Source: Blastocystis sp. Blastoise
Taxonomy: Eukaryota > Sar > Bigyra > Opalinata > Blastocystidae
Direction: 5' to 3'
NCBI GenBank assembly: GCA_039096225.1
Contig: JBBPEB010000013.1
Coordinates: forward strand, 1,018,001-1,082,000
DNA length: 64,000 bases
Numbering within the stretch: position 1 is the first letter of the stretch; every line of letters begins with the position of its first letter. The notes beneath the pieces were generated by a model. The model had not been told where the DNA came from. It ran no database searches and worked only from the letters and a program-made list of their open reading frames with translations. The translations under genes were made by a program, and so were the position numbers. Shown piece after piece: positions 39,112-50,418 of the stretch.

Positions 39112-40245
39112 TTAAACATTTACACCATCACCACCATCATTATCATTACCTAATTGGATTTCTCTAGCAATAGTTTTCTTATCTTCACGAACCATTTCTT
39201 TGACTAAATCAAAGAATTTTACAGAAGGAGTCCAACCAAGTTTAGTCTTAGCTTTTTCACAATTACCAAGAAGAAGATCAACTTCAGTAGGTCTGAAATA
39301 CTTAGGATCAACACGAATTAAAACTCTTTCAGGATTAGATTTATCAACACCAACTTCTTCAACAGATCCTTTTTCTCCCTTCCATTCAATTTCAATACCA
39401 ATTTCCTTGAAAGCTAATTCACAGAATTCTCTAACAGAATGTCCTTCACCAGTAGCAAGTACATAATCATCAGGTTCATCTTGTTGTAAGATTCTCCACA
39501 TACCTTCAACATAATCTCTAGCATGACCCCAATCACGAATAGCATCAAGATTACCTAAATATAAGCAATCATCAACACCTAATTGAATACGAACAACAGC
39601 ACGAGAAATCTTTCTGGTAATAAAAGTGTTACCACGACGAGGAGATTCATGATTGAATAAGATACCATTAGAAACATGCATATCATAAGCTTCACGATAA
39701 TTAACAACTATCCAGAAAGCATATTGTTTAGCAACACCATAAGGAGAACGAGGATAGAAAGGAGTTAATTCACTTTGAGGAATTTCACGAACTTTACCAA
39801 ATAATTCAGAAGTAGAAGCTTGATAGAATCTACAAGTCTTTTCAAGTCCACAAGTACGAATAGCATTTAATAAACGAAGTGTACCAATAGCATCAACTTC
39901 AGCAGTATATTCAGCAAGATCAAAAGATACCTTGACATGAGATTGAGCACCTAAGTTATAGACTTCATCAGGTCTAACTTTAGAGATAATATGGCAAAGA
40001 TTAGAACTATCAGTTAAATCACCATAATGAAGGAAAAGAGTGACATTCTTACAGTGAGGATCACGATAAAGGTGATTAATTCTTCCAGTATTAAAAGATG
40101 AAGATCTACGAATAATACCATGAACTTCATATCCTTTACTAAGTAAGAGTTCAGTTAAATAAGAACCATCTTGACCAGTTATACCAGTAATTAAAGCAAC
40201 CTTTTTAGTTCTTGGAGAAGTGTTCAAAGTAGGAGTTACAGGCAT
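39112..40245 (-). CDS. GMD: GDP-mannose 4,6-dehydratase
   Basis: First step of GDP-L-fucose synthesis: GDP-mannose to GDP-4-keto-6-deoxymannose. Single exon of 377 residues, the usual length. The Rossmann NADP motif is [20 protein letters not shown]; then [31 protein letters not shown] and [20 protein letters not shown]. The active-site Ser/Thr and the Tyr..Lys pair are in [11 protein letters not shown] and [15 protein letters not shown]. The substrate-binding segment [20 protein letters not shown] and the [12 protein letters not shown] region near the C-terminus are intact. The start is preceded by GTACACCAG-free AT-rich DNA; no alternative start fits. It is divergent from GDP-L-fucose synthase with 416 bases between the starts, and both lack introns. 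Confidence 0.97.
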   Translation of the reverse strand: MPVTPTLNTSPRTKKVALITGITGQDGSYLTELLLSKGYEVHGIIRRSSSFNTGRINHLYRDPHCKNVTLFLHYGDLTDSSNLCHIISKVRPDEVYNLGAQSHVKVSFDLAEYTAEVDAIGTLRLLNAIRTCGLEKTCRFYQASTSELFGKVREIPQSELTPFYPRSPYGVAKQYAFWIVVNYREAYDMHVSNGILFNHESPRRGNTFITRKISRAVVRIQLGVDDCLYLGNLDAIRDWGHARDYVEGMWRILQQDEPDDYVLATGEGHSVREFCELAFKEIGIEIEWKGEKGSVEEVGVDKSNPERVLIRVDPKYFRPTEVDLLLGNCEKAKTKLGWTPSVKFFDLVKEMVREDKKTIAREIQLGNDNDGGDGVNV

Positions 40246-41609
<1,364 letters not shown>

Positions 41610-42053
41610 AAATACAATCCTTATTATATTATTATATAAAAATATACTTATTCTTTGCTTATTTTTTTTCTATGTGAATCATAGATTTTCCTTCTATTAT
41701 TTTTCTGCTTTTATTATATTCAATCTGTGCGATATTTATTTTTATTTATGATCAAGTATCTTCTCTACTTCAATCATGAACTTTTTATTGAAATTTCTTT
41801 TTAATTTTTTTTTTTTTTTTAATTTCTTTTTATCATCTTATGTTTACATAAGGACAATTTATTTTTTAAAATTAATTGTGTATGATATATTTTTTCTTTA
41901 TTATTTATAAACTTTTTAAAAGAATATAACTTAATAATATTTATGTTTGGTTTTTATAATTAGAATGTTCATCAACTATATTAATATAATTAGAATTTTC
42001 ATTAACTATTTATCTGAATATAAAACAAAATTATAATTAACACATAAACAATA
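41610..42053. other. Convergent intergenic region
   Basis: T-rich then A-rich 3' flanks of GFUS (+) and the small basic protein gene (-). No gene seen. Confidence 0.6.
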
Positions 42054-42428
42054 TTAAAAACCTTCTTTTAATCCTTGATCTTCAGGAATGTAATCATAAT
42101 TTCGTTCGAGTTCTTCTCCTGAAGATAGCTTACCTTGTCTTTTTAATAATTTTTCTAAGAGTTCAGAATTGGATGGCTTTAATTTGTTAAGGAGATATAA
42201 ATTCTTTTTATAATTCATTTTCTTTTCTTGTGACTTCGTCTTCATATCTTTCTTAACTTCACTTACAATAGCAGTTGCTTTCTTTGTAACCTTTTGTTGA
42301 ACATTCTTCTTCTCATTTTTGGATTTAGAATTATTCGATTTCTTTTGAGTTTTCTTTCCAGGATTTAAAATGGTATTATTTTCATCCATAAAGGACATTA
42401 GTTGTTCTTTTAAGATTTTAGAAGACAT
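42054..42428 (-). CDS. Small lysine-rich protein, function unknown
   Basis: Single exon of 124 residues beginning MSSKILKEQLMSFMDENNTI. Residues about 25-80 are very rich in Lys, Asn and Gln (GKKTQKKSNNSKSKNEKKNV), consistent with a nucleolar or RNA-binding protein. The better-structured C-terminal part reads KKNLYLLNKLKPSNSELLEK followed by LLKRQGKLSSGEELERNYDY. A weak likeness to the RPS19BP1/AROS ribosome-biogenesis protein (basic region, then NLKFL and an ILRQN-type helix) is noted but not strong enough for a name. It is probably real because it is free of introns, has an ordinary codon pattern and does not overlap other genes. Confidence 0.65.
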   Translation of the reverse strand: MSSKILKEQLMSFMDENNTILNPGKKTQKKSNNSKSKNEKKNVQQKVTKKATAIVSEVKKDMKTKSQEKKMNYKKNLYLLNKLKPSNSELLEKLLKRQGKLSSGEELERNYDYIPEDQGLKEGF

Positions 42429-42929
42429 TATTAAGTATTTAATTAAACTCTAATAAACCTTCTATATCAAATAAAAGTAAAACAAAAAACCAACCGAATT
42501 TTTAGCAAAATATTTCGGGTTTTTGTTTTCTGAATTTATTTTGTATTATAATTTTTATTTATAAAGAGAAAACAAACTAAGATATTTAGAAAATATATAT
42601 TTAATCGTTTTTGTACACAAAATGAGTATAGAGTAATATAGGATACAAAATTATTTCTAATCAATAATAAAAAAGGAAAAAAGAAAGTGAGAAATGTACA
42701 TGAATAATAAATTTATATTATGAAATACAAAAAAATAAGACTGAAAACACATATATATTGAAACTTGTTATATTAAAAAATGAAAATTCAATATCGTACA
42801 TTATATATGGGATATAATGTGTTATATAGATATGAATTGATGCATTTTTTATTTATAAATAAAGGATAGAAGGTTTATATAGCCCTATAGAATAGAATTC
42901 ACTATTAGTATCTGAAAAATAATAAGAAA
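42429..42929. other. Intergenic region, no gene seen
   Basis: Upstream region of the small basic protein gene and 3' flank of the UEV-kinase gene, both on the - strand. Confidence 0.6.
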
Positions 42930-44766
42930 TCAATTATATTTTCTAAAAAAAAATTAAAAATATGAATATACTTCCATGTTTCTGGTTTCCAATTAAGAAC
43001 ATAACCTAAGATAACTTCTATAGAAGGACGTGTATATTTGGTACGATAGCATAATTCAATCACTTTTCGAACTTCTATATAAATATAATAGTTTAAAAGC
43101 AAAAAAAGAAATATAATTATTTTTATGATATATATAATATATTAAATAATAAGAGATATGAAAGAAGTGAGGTTTTCTTTTTAAGAGTGTGTAATTACAA
43201 ATATATACCTTGAGGAACGGATGAAGGAATCATAGGACGATTACCTTTAGCAATAAACTCATCAATCTAAAGAGGTAGAATAGTCAATATTAATAATTTA
43301 TTATTATGTTTATTATGATTATTATTATATATGTTTTATTATTATGATTATGATTATGCTTTATTATGTTTATTATTATGCTTTATTATGATTATTATGA
43401 TTATGATTATTATTATGATTATATATAAGAATGAAAATAAAATACTTTATTAGTTTGAACAATATCACGAGGTATCCATTCGAGAGGTGTTTTTCCCGTG
43501 AATATATAGAGGATTGCACTACCAATACTATAGATATCCGCGATTTCATTATAAGATCCATCTCCCATTAGAATCTCAGGAGCTGTACTGTAAATATATA
43601 AATATATAAATATATATACAGAGTTAAGAAAGAAGAAAATAAAATATTATAAATATGAATATGAATATATATATAATATATAAATATAAATATATATAAA
43701 TATATAAATATTCATAAATATATTATAAAAAAAAAACAAATAAAATGAATATGAATATGAATAAATACTATCCTCGAGTGCCTCCAAATATTTTATTGGG
43801 TTGATCGGAAGCACATGCCAAACCGAAATCACCTAATTTATAGACTTTATCAAAAACGAGAATATTTTCAATCTAAAGAAAAGAATATATACTAAAACTT
43901 TCAATTATATACATATATATTAAGAATCTTTATTCTATAAGAGAAATAAAAATAAGAATAAAAATATAGATCATGATAATTCGATATATAATATAATATA
44001 TTAATAACATATACAATATATTAATAACATATACAATATATATATATATATATATACTTTGATATCTCTATGAATGAAAGGAGGGTTGTTGGTATGCATA
44101 TAGCAAATAGCTTTACAGAGAGCAAGAGTAACTTCCTTCAGATGAAAAGGAGAGAAAGATATGGTTCCACTAATGAAATAAATATATAATAATAGATTAT
44201 ATGACAATTAATGTAAACATAATAATAATAAATGAATTCGTTTATTAATTAAAAAAAAATACAATGAATATATATATATATAATCAACTATATATTATTG
44301 TTCATATATATGTATATAGTTAAAACATACTTATACCAGCCGGAGATTTCTTTCTCTAGAGAGAAGTCTCCTCTTTTCATAACAATAATAATACTATCTT
44401 GCTCCATACAGACACCTAAGATAGGAACAATATTTCTGTGTTTAAAACGATTTTGAATGTTTATTTCATATCGAATAATATTACGTAGTTTATCATCTAT
44501 ATTAGCAGTTACTTTTAATGCAATTTCACAATCCTTCTCTGAAAAAGGAGAATTTAATAATAATCTATATATATATATATATAATAAAACAGGTTTATTT
44601 ATATATCAATAATAAAAATACAAGGATAATAATGATGTAAATTAAAAATTTATGTAAGTATAATATATATAATAATATATATATACCCTGTATATACTGA
44701 GGAAAAAGACCCTTTTCCGATTTCCTGTTGAATTTGAATATCGCTTCGAGGAATAATAGGAATATC

Positions 44767-44811
<45 letters not shown>

Positions 44812-45160
44812 TAAAATATATAATAATAATAATAAACATACCACATTCGTTGACATTAGAGTATTTTTCACGTATAAAACTATATATATATAATATAAAT
44901 CTAAATTAGAATAATAAATGAATAATAGTTTTCATACCAACATATAATAAGAATATATATATCTATATAAAAAAATCACTATACTCTTTTAAGGAGGGTA
45001 GAACAGGATTTCTTTTTTTATATCCATTATATAAAGCTTCTGCTAAAGAGACAAGTCGATTCTTTGTCACTGAATTCCAAGTAGAAAAGAAGGGAAGTGT
45101 CATTAGACCGCGAGGCTCTAAAAACTCAATATATTCACAAGACTCATTCAACTTAAAATC

Positions 45161-45198
<38 letters not shown>

Positions 45199-45655
45199 TC
45201 ATGCGAATACAATTAACATAAAATAATAAAAAATAAAACAATAATAATAATAAAAAGGTATTCTAATTCTTTAAATGAATAAAATACTTTCATATTCTAT
45301 AAAAATGCATTCAGGAGGAGCTTCAGGATATAATGCCGGATTTAAATTCAATATAAACTTGTATTGTTTTTTATATTTCAAATATAATAATCTAGATTTA
45401 AGTGCCAAAATTGGATATCCAGAATCATTAGTTTCTATATTGAAATAGTTTATAATTAGTCTCATAAGAATTCCACCTCAATTGTAAAAACATAATAAAA
45501 GAGAGAACAATACCTATTGAACATGACTCGATGTAAATGGCACCCGTATTGATCATATTTTCAATATCCTTTTTAATTTCTCTTTTATCAATAAACCATT
45601 GACACTTATCTATTAATTCCAAACTTTGAATGAAACCTTTCGATCGGTTATTCAT
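42930..45655 (-). CDS. UEV (ubiquitin E2 variant)-protein kinase fusion
   Basis: About ten exons, all joining in phase by GT-AG. The start at 45655 gives MNNRSKGFIQSLELIDKCQW. Residues about 15-155 look like a Tsg101-type UEV domain: YKKQYKFILNLNPALYPEAP then PECIFIEYE (E2 strands with the YP..PP motif), followed by GLMTLPFFSTWNSVTKNRLV and SLAEALYNGYKKRNPVLPSL, matching the lPYL.eW....L..Li......F...PPV ending of UEV domains. No active-site Cys is present in the expected place, so it would bind rather than transfer ubiquitin. After the linker DFIREKYSNVNECDIPIIPR comes a kinase domain: QEIGKGSFSSVY, IALKV, HRNIVPILG, FIHRDIK then IENILV, KLGDFGLACA, GTRGTAPEIL, IADIYSIGSAILYIFTG, and KYTRPSIEVI. 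The catalytic Lys, Asp and DFG are present. The likely end is a TGA at 42932-42930 after KPETWKKYN. Confidence 0.72.
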
Positions 45656-46883
45656 CTTTTCAATGTTTCTTTGTATTTAACTAGTTAATCAAGAATTATA
45701 AGCTTAGAAAGCAACACACAACATACAAAACTTTATCGTTTTGCTTGTAGAAAACTTCATTTTCTTTTCTTTTTGCATTCTAGCAAATTGCTAGCAAATT
45801 ACTTTTATGAGCTTTTAAAAATTAATTCTGAAACATTCTTACTCATATCAAATTTTTTATGTATTATTATATAAGAATTAGTGTATAACTATCTATAATA
45901 TCATAATGCGTAAGTATATAAAATTCTGTATTATCTTAATACTAATGATGAATTACAGAATAAGCCATGTAGAGGCTAATTTAAACTTGCTATACATTAG
46001 AATTATCAAATCAGAAATTCAATACATATATAAATATAAATACTAATAGATGAAACATTTCTTGTTGTGATCATTGTTTGTTAGATATATAAGCATATTA
46101 TAAATATTATAATAATCATTACACTATTCATTACATAGTAAATAAATTTAATAATCTATTGATTAACAATAAAAAAATTTACAAAAAACACTTCGTTGTT
46201 CATTTACTGTTTTCAAATATTTGCCATTAATATGCACTTCTTGATTATTCAGATTAAAATAGTTATATAATGTCTTAAACTGGTAATACTATGAAAACAA
46301 TGAATACCACATATAAAAGCATAACAGAGTGGAAATAAATAGGGAACTGCATTCTACAAAAGTAAAAACGAATTTCTAAAGAGAACTGGAATCTCAAATA
46401 AGCCCCAAAACATAAATAAAATGGTACACATAATTATATGGATGGAAAAATCATTCTAGAACGAACATGGTTGTTCTTGACGCTTCTTTTCCTTTCCAAT
46501 GTCAATTCTTGAACAAAAACTCGGTATTAGAATGATTGGATATCAAGAGATACAAATATATTTATTGGCTTTCAAGACTGGAGAAACACAATTCTTTTTA
46601 TTATTATTTCTAATAGGCCAATCGTTGATGAGGTAAGATCTCGTTTTTAAAAACCAAAAGAAATCATTGATTTTAAATTTATTCGTCATATTATTGGATA
46701 ATCTTGACTTTTTCTACATTACGCCTTCAAAAAACCCAAAAGAGCTCACTTTAAGACATGAAAAATAATATGCTATTCCATCTCAGTTTCTTTTTAGAAA
46801 TCGACATATTTTTGTTATTTAAATTTCCATTCTGTATGTTCAAATAGTTTTTATTTTGGCTACTTATTGTATTTAGCGTCAGA
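45656..46883. other. 1.2-kb divergent intergenic region
   Basis: No gene seen. Contains AAATTTATTCG at 46675-46685, about 200 bases before the threonine dehydrogenase ATG, similar to elements before two other + genes. Confidence 0.5.
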
Positions 46884-48329
46884 ATGTTCCGTGGTTTAGC
46901 TACTGTTGCTCCTATGGTATGATGTTTTTTTCTTATATATTTCTTATTTCATTGTAGGGTGCTCGTTTCATGTCCACCAAGTTTGTCCCTAAGATTCTTA
47001 TCACTGGTGCTACTGGTCAAATTGGTAGTGAATTATCTGCTTTCTTCCGTGCTAAGTATGGTAAGGATTCTGTCATTTGTACCGATGTTAAGGTTGCTAC
47101 TCCTGAAATCAAGGCTCAAGGTCCTTATGAATACTTAGATGTCAACGATGTTGATGGTCTTGTATGTATTTTATGAATTATTAATGTTTTGAAATATATA
47201 TTATATTGTTTTATTAAGATTATAAATAGTTTTATTTATAAGCTATTTTTTTTTATGTAATATATATATATATAGAAGAGAATTGTTGCTAATAATGGTG
47301 TCACTTGGATTATTCATCTTGCCGCTCTTCTTTCTGCTGTTGGTGAAAAGAATCCTCAATTAGTATATATATTTATTCTATAATATTATTATGATTATTA
47401 TAAAGATATAAAGAATATCGATATTATAATTATTATTCTATACTATTATAAAGATTATCTATATTATATTATAATTATTTCTTTTCTTTAGGCTCTTAAG
47501 GTTAATGTTCATGGTAGTGAAAATATCATTGAAGTTGCTCGTCAATATAAATTACGTGTTTATATTCCTTCTACTATTGGTGCCTTCGGTCCTTCTACTC
47601 CTAAGATCATGACTCCTGATGAAACCATCATGAGACCTACTACTATGTACGGTGTCTCTAAGATCCATGTTGAACTTCTTGGTTCTTATTACAACCAAAC
47701 TCAAGGTATATATTATTACATCTATTGTATATTATACTATTTTATTTTTAGGTCTTGATTTCCGTTCTCTTCGTTATCCTGGTATTATTTCTAACAAGGT
47801 ATATATTATTATTATTATTATATTTATGTTTATTATATTTATTATTATTATTATTATTATATTTATTATTATTATATTTATTATTATTATTCTCAAGACT
47901 CTCCCTGGTGGTGGTACTACCGATTATGCTATTGATATCTTCTATGAAGCCATCAAGCACCATCATTACACTTGTTTCTTAGGTCCTAAGACTGCTCTTC
48001 CTATGATGTATATGCCTGATTGTTTAAGATGTACTACTGAACTTATTGAAGCTGATCGTAGCAAACTTAAGCAATGTGTTTATAATATTGCTGCTGTTAC
48101 TTTTACTCCTGAAGAAATTGCTAAGTCTATTAAGAAGTTTATGCCTGATTTTACTATTGATTATAAGCCTGATAGCAGACAAGCTATTGCTGATTCTTGG
48201 CCTGCTTCTCTTGATGATTCCAATGCCCGTAAGGATTGGGGTTGGAAGGAAGAATATGATCTCGATACTATGACCAAGGATATGCTTACTGAAATCGAAA
48301 AGAAGCTTAAGAGAGAAGGACAAATCTAA
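46884..48329 (+). CDS. TDH: L-threonine 3-dehydrogenase, mitochondrial (SDR type)
   Basis: Oxidises L-threonine to 2-amino-3-ketobutyrate using NAD; with glycine C-acetyltransferase it yields glycine and acetyl-CoA. Six exons. The start at 46884 gives MFRGLATVAPM, then GARFMSTKFVPK, a presequence-like N-terminus. NAD motif ILITGATGQIGSELSAFFRA; then YGKDSVICTDVK, NNGVTWIIHLAALLSAVGE (catalytic and family-specific), YIPSTIGAFGPSTPK with the catalytic Thr, TMYGVSKIHVELLGSYY with Tyr and Lys, LDFRSLRYPGIISNKTLPGG, GTTDYAIDIFYEAI, PMMYMPDCLRCTTELIEA, and QAIADSWPASLDDSNARKDW. Every block aligns with animal TDH in order and spacing. Stop TAA 48327-48329. Introns are short, one consisting mostly of (TTA)n (about 47800-47890). 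Confidence 0.95.
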
Positions 48330-48646
48330 ATTGAATAAACTTTTAACTGTTTAACGATTTCCTTAATTTCTTTTTTTATATCTTGTGAATGATTTTATAA
48401 TTTTGCCTGTTGACAATAAAAAAATTGTTTGTTAAAACACTTTCAATATTGTTTTTATCAATTTTAAAAAAATATTGTAAACTAAAATTATATATTAATC
48501 AAATATGATTTATAAATTAAAATCAAATATTTATTAAACTAGAAACAAAACAAAATTTTTATATTATTATTTGTACAGCAAATTAAGAAGAAAAAATCAA
48601 AGTAGTAAATGAAAAACATTTATAAAAAATGCAACTATTAATTAAT
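48330..48646. other. Convergent intergenic region
   Basis: 3' flanks of TDH (+) and peroxiredoxin (-). No gene seen. Confidence 0.6.
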
Positions 48647-49267
48647 TTAATTCTTGGAAGATAATTTCTTGACAAGGAATTGAGAGATACCTTCTTTAGT
48701 AGCTTTCATTCCCTTATCACCCTTATGCCATCCAGCAGGGCAAACCTCACCATATTTATCAGTATATTGAAGACCTTCAAGAACACGAAGAGTTTCATCA
48801 ACATTACGACCAACACCGTTATCATTAATGTAAACATGACGAAGAACACCCTTATCATCAATTAAGAATAAACCACGGAAAGCTTGAGCATAATCAAGAC
48901 CAGATTTATCAGGATTATAAACACCATAAGCCTTCATAACTTCACGATCAACATCAGAAAGAAGAGGGAAGACAACTTGATTTTCTAAACCACCTTGAGT
49001 AGCAGGAGTAATTTCCCAAGTAAGATGAACATAAGGAGAATCACCAGAAATACCTACGATGTTACAGTTAAGAGCAGTGAATTCATCAATAGCCTTAGAA
49101 TAAGAAATAATTTCAGTAGGACAAACAAAAGTGAAATCCATAGGATAGAAGAGAATACAAGTCCAAGATCCTTTTTGTTCTTCAAGAGACCAAGAATTAA
49201 CGATATCACCTTGTTTAGCACCAGCAAGAGTGAAGGTAGGAGCAGGAGCACGAATAGTAGGAGCCAT
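48647..49267 (-). CDS. Typical 2-Cys peroxiredoxin
   Basis: Reduces hydrogen peroxide and organic peroxides. Single exon of 206 residues: MAPTIRAPAPTFTLAGAKQG, then FYPMDFTFVCPTEIISYSKA with the peroxidatic Cys in FVCPTE, and GEVCPAGWHKGDKGMKA with the resolving Cys, so it is of the Prx1/AhpC type. The active-site Arg is found in the LLSDVDREVMKAYGVYNPDK region. The overoxidation-sensitive motifs of animal Prx1 are missing: GGLG is GGLENQVVFPLLSD, and the protein ends QFLVKKLSSKN without the terminal YF helix. It should therefore resist hyperoxidation, like bacterial AhpC. No targeting sequence is seen, so the cytosol is likely. Intronless, with high use of T/A-ending codons like its neighbours. 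Confidence 0.95.
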   Translation of the reverse strand: MAPTIRAPAPTFTLAGAKQGDIVNSWSLEEQKGSWTCILFYPMDFTFVCPTEIISYSKAIDEFTALNCNIVGISGDSPYVHLTWEITPATQGGLENQVVFPLLSDVDREVMKAYGVYNPDKSGLDYAQAFRGLFLIDDKGVLRHVYINDNGVGRNVDETLRVLEGLQYTDKYGEVCPAGWHKGDKGMKATKEGISQFLVKKLSSKN

Positions 49268-50418
49268 TATTAAAGATTTAATTATATAAACTAATATAAA
49301 ATAGTAATACTTTTTATTATAAAAATAAAAATAATTATGAAGAAACTTTGGATACTATTCTATGAATCTATCTAGAACAAAGAAGTAGGTAAACAACAGA
49401 AGCTTTGTCACCAAATGAATTTCAAGCAGTTGCTTTTTCTATTTGAGGAAAATGCTTTCATGGGAATAAGAGATTTGAACCAACAGTTTCTCTTCTTCTA
49501 TCTTCTGTTTTGCTAGCATTAGATTATTTATTCAATCAAATGAAAAGGTTTGATGTAGAAAACACATTAAGAGAGAAGAGAGAACAGATACACATGAGGA
49601 CAACACTTCACAATTGACTCATTATGACTTTTATTATCAGTAATTCATGTTGAAAACTAGATATTCATGATGAAAAATCTATGTACACATGATCACATTA
49701 AAAAATATAGTAAAAAAAAAAATGAGTTTTATGAAATTCTGGAATGGTTATAGTATTTTGTTGAATTGAATCGATTAATTATTTTAAAACATATAAATGA
49801 ATCATTTAAAACTAGTTTATTGATTCAAAACAGGAAGTTGACCATTGTTATTTGAATTTCATAATGAGTGTTTTTCTTATTTAACCTATATTTAATTAAT
49901 TAACAAGATGTTACTATACTTATTTAGGATCTTTATAAGTATTTTAAATTGTTTACAATTGTGTTTAGTGTTGTTTGTGTTATTGTTCACTGAATAGAAA
50001 GATTGTTTGTTCTTTAAAAGGTATGAAATTAGGTGATAAACTATTAGATTCTATAAAATAGGTAACATTTGGAATTTCTTAGAAAATAAATTATGAACAT
50101 TTTGTTAATCATAATATGCAGAAAATAATAATAAGAGTGAGATATTGATAGATAACGAATATATAACATATATTTTAAACTAACGATACATCTTTTGAGA
50201 ATATAAAGAAAGAACTGAAACGTTTTCAGACACGAGTAAGATGGGTAACTACTCGGTGTTGAACGACACTGAAATAAACTGAAATAATGAAATGGACAAA
50301 ACAGTATAATTGTGATTACTATAAAAAAATAAGTGAAATTACATGTTTATTCATAAAAGCATTCTTTGTTTTACAAACGATCTGTATTTAAATATATATT
50401 TGAGATATAGAGAATAAA
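49268..50418. other. 1.15-kb divergent intergenic region
   Basis: Lies between the peroxiredoxin and Memo-AMMECR1 starts. Locally less AT-rich near 50210-50290, where gaaacgttttcagacacgag and actcggtgttgaacgacact occur. No gene or RNA was recognised. Confidence 0.5.
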
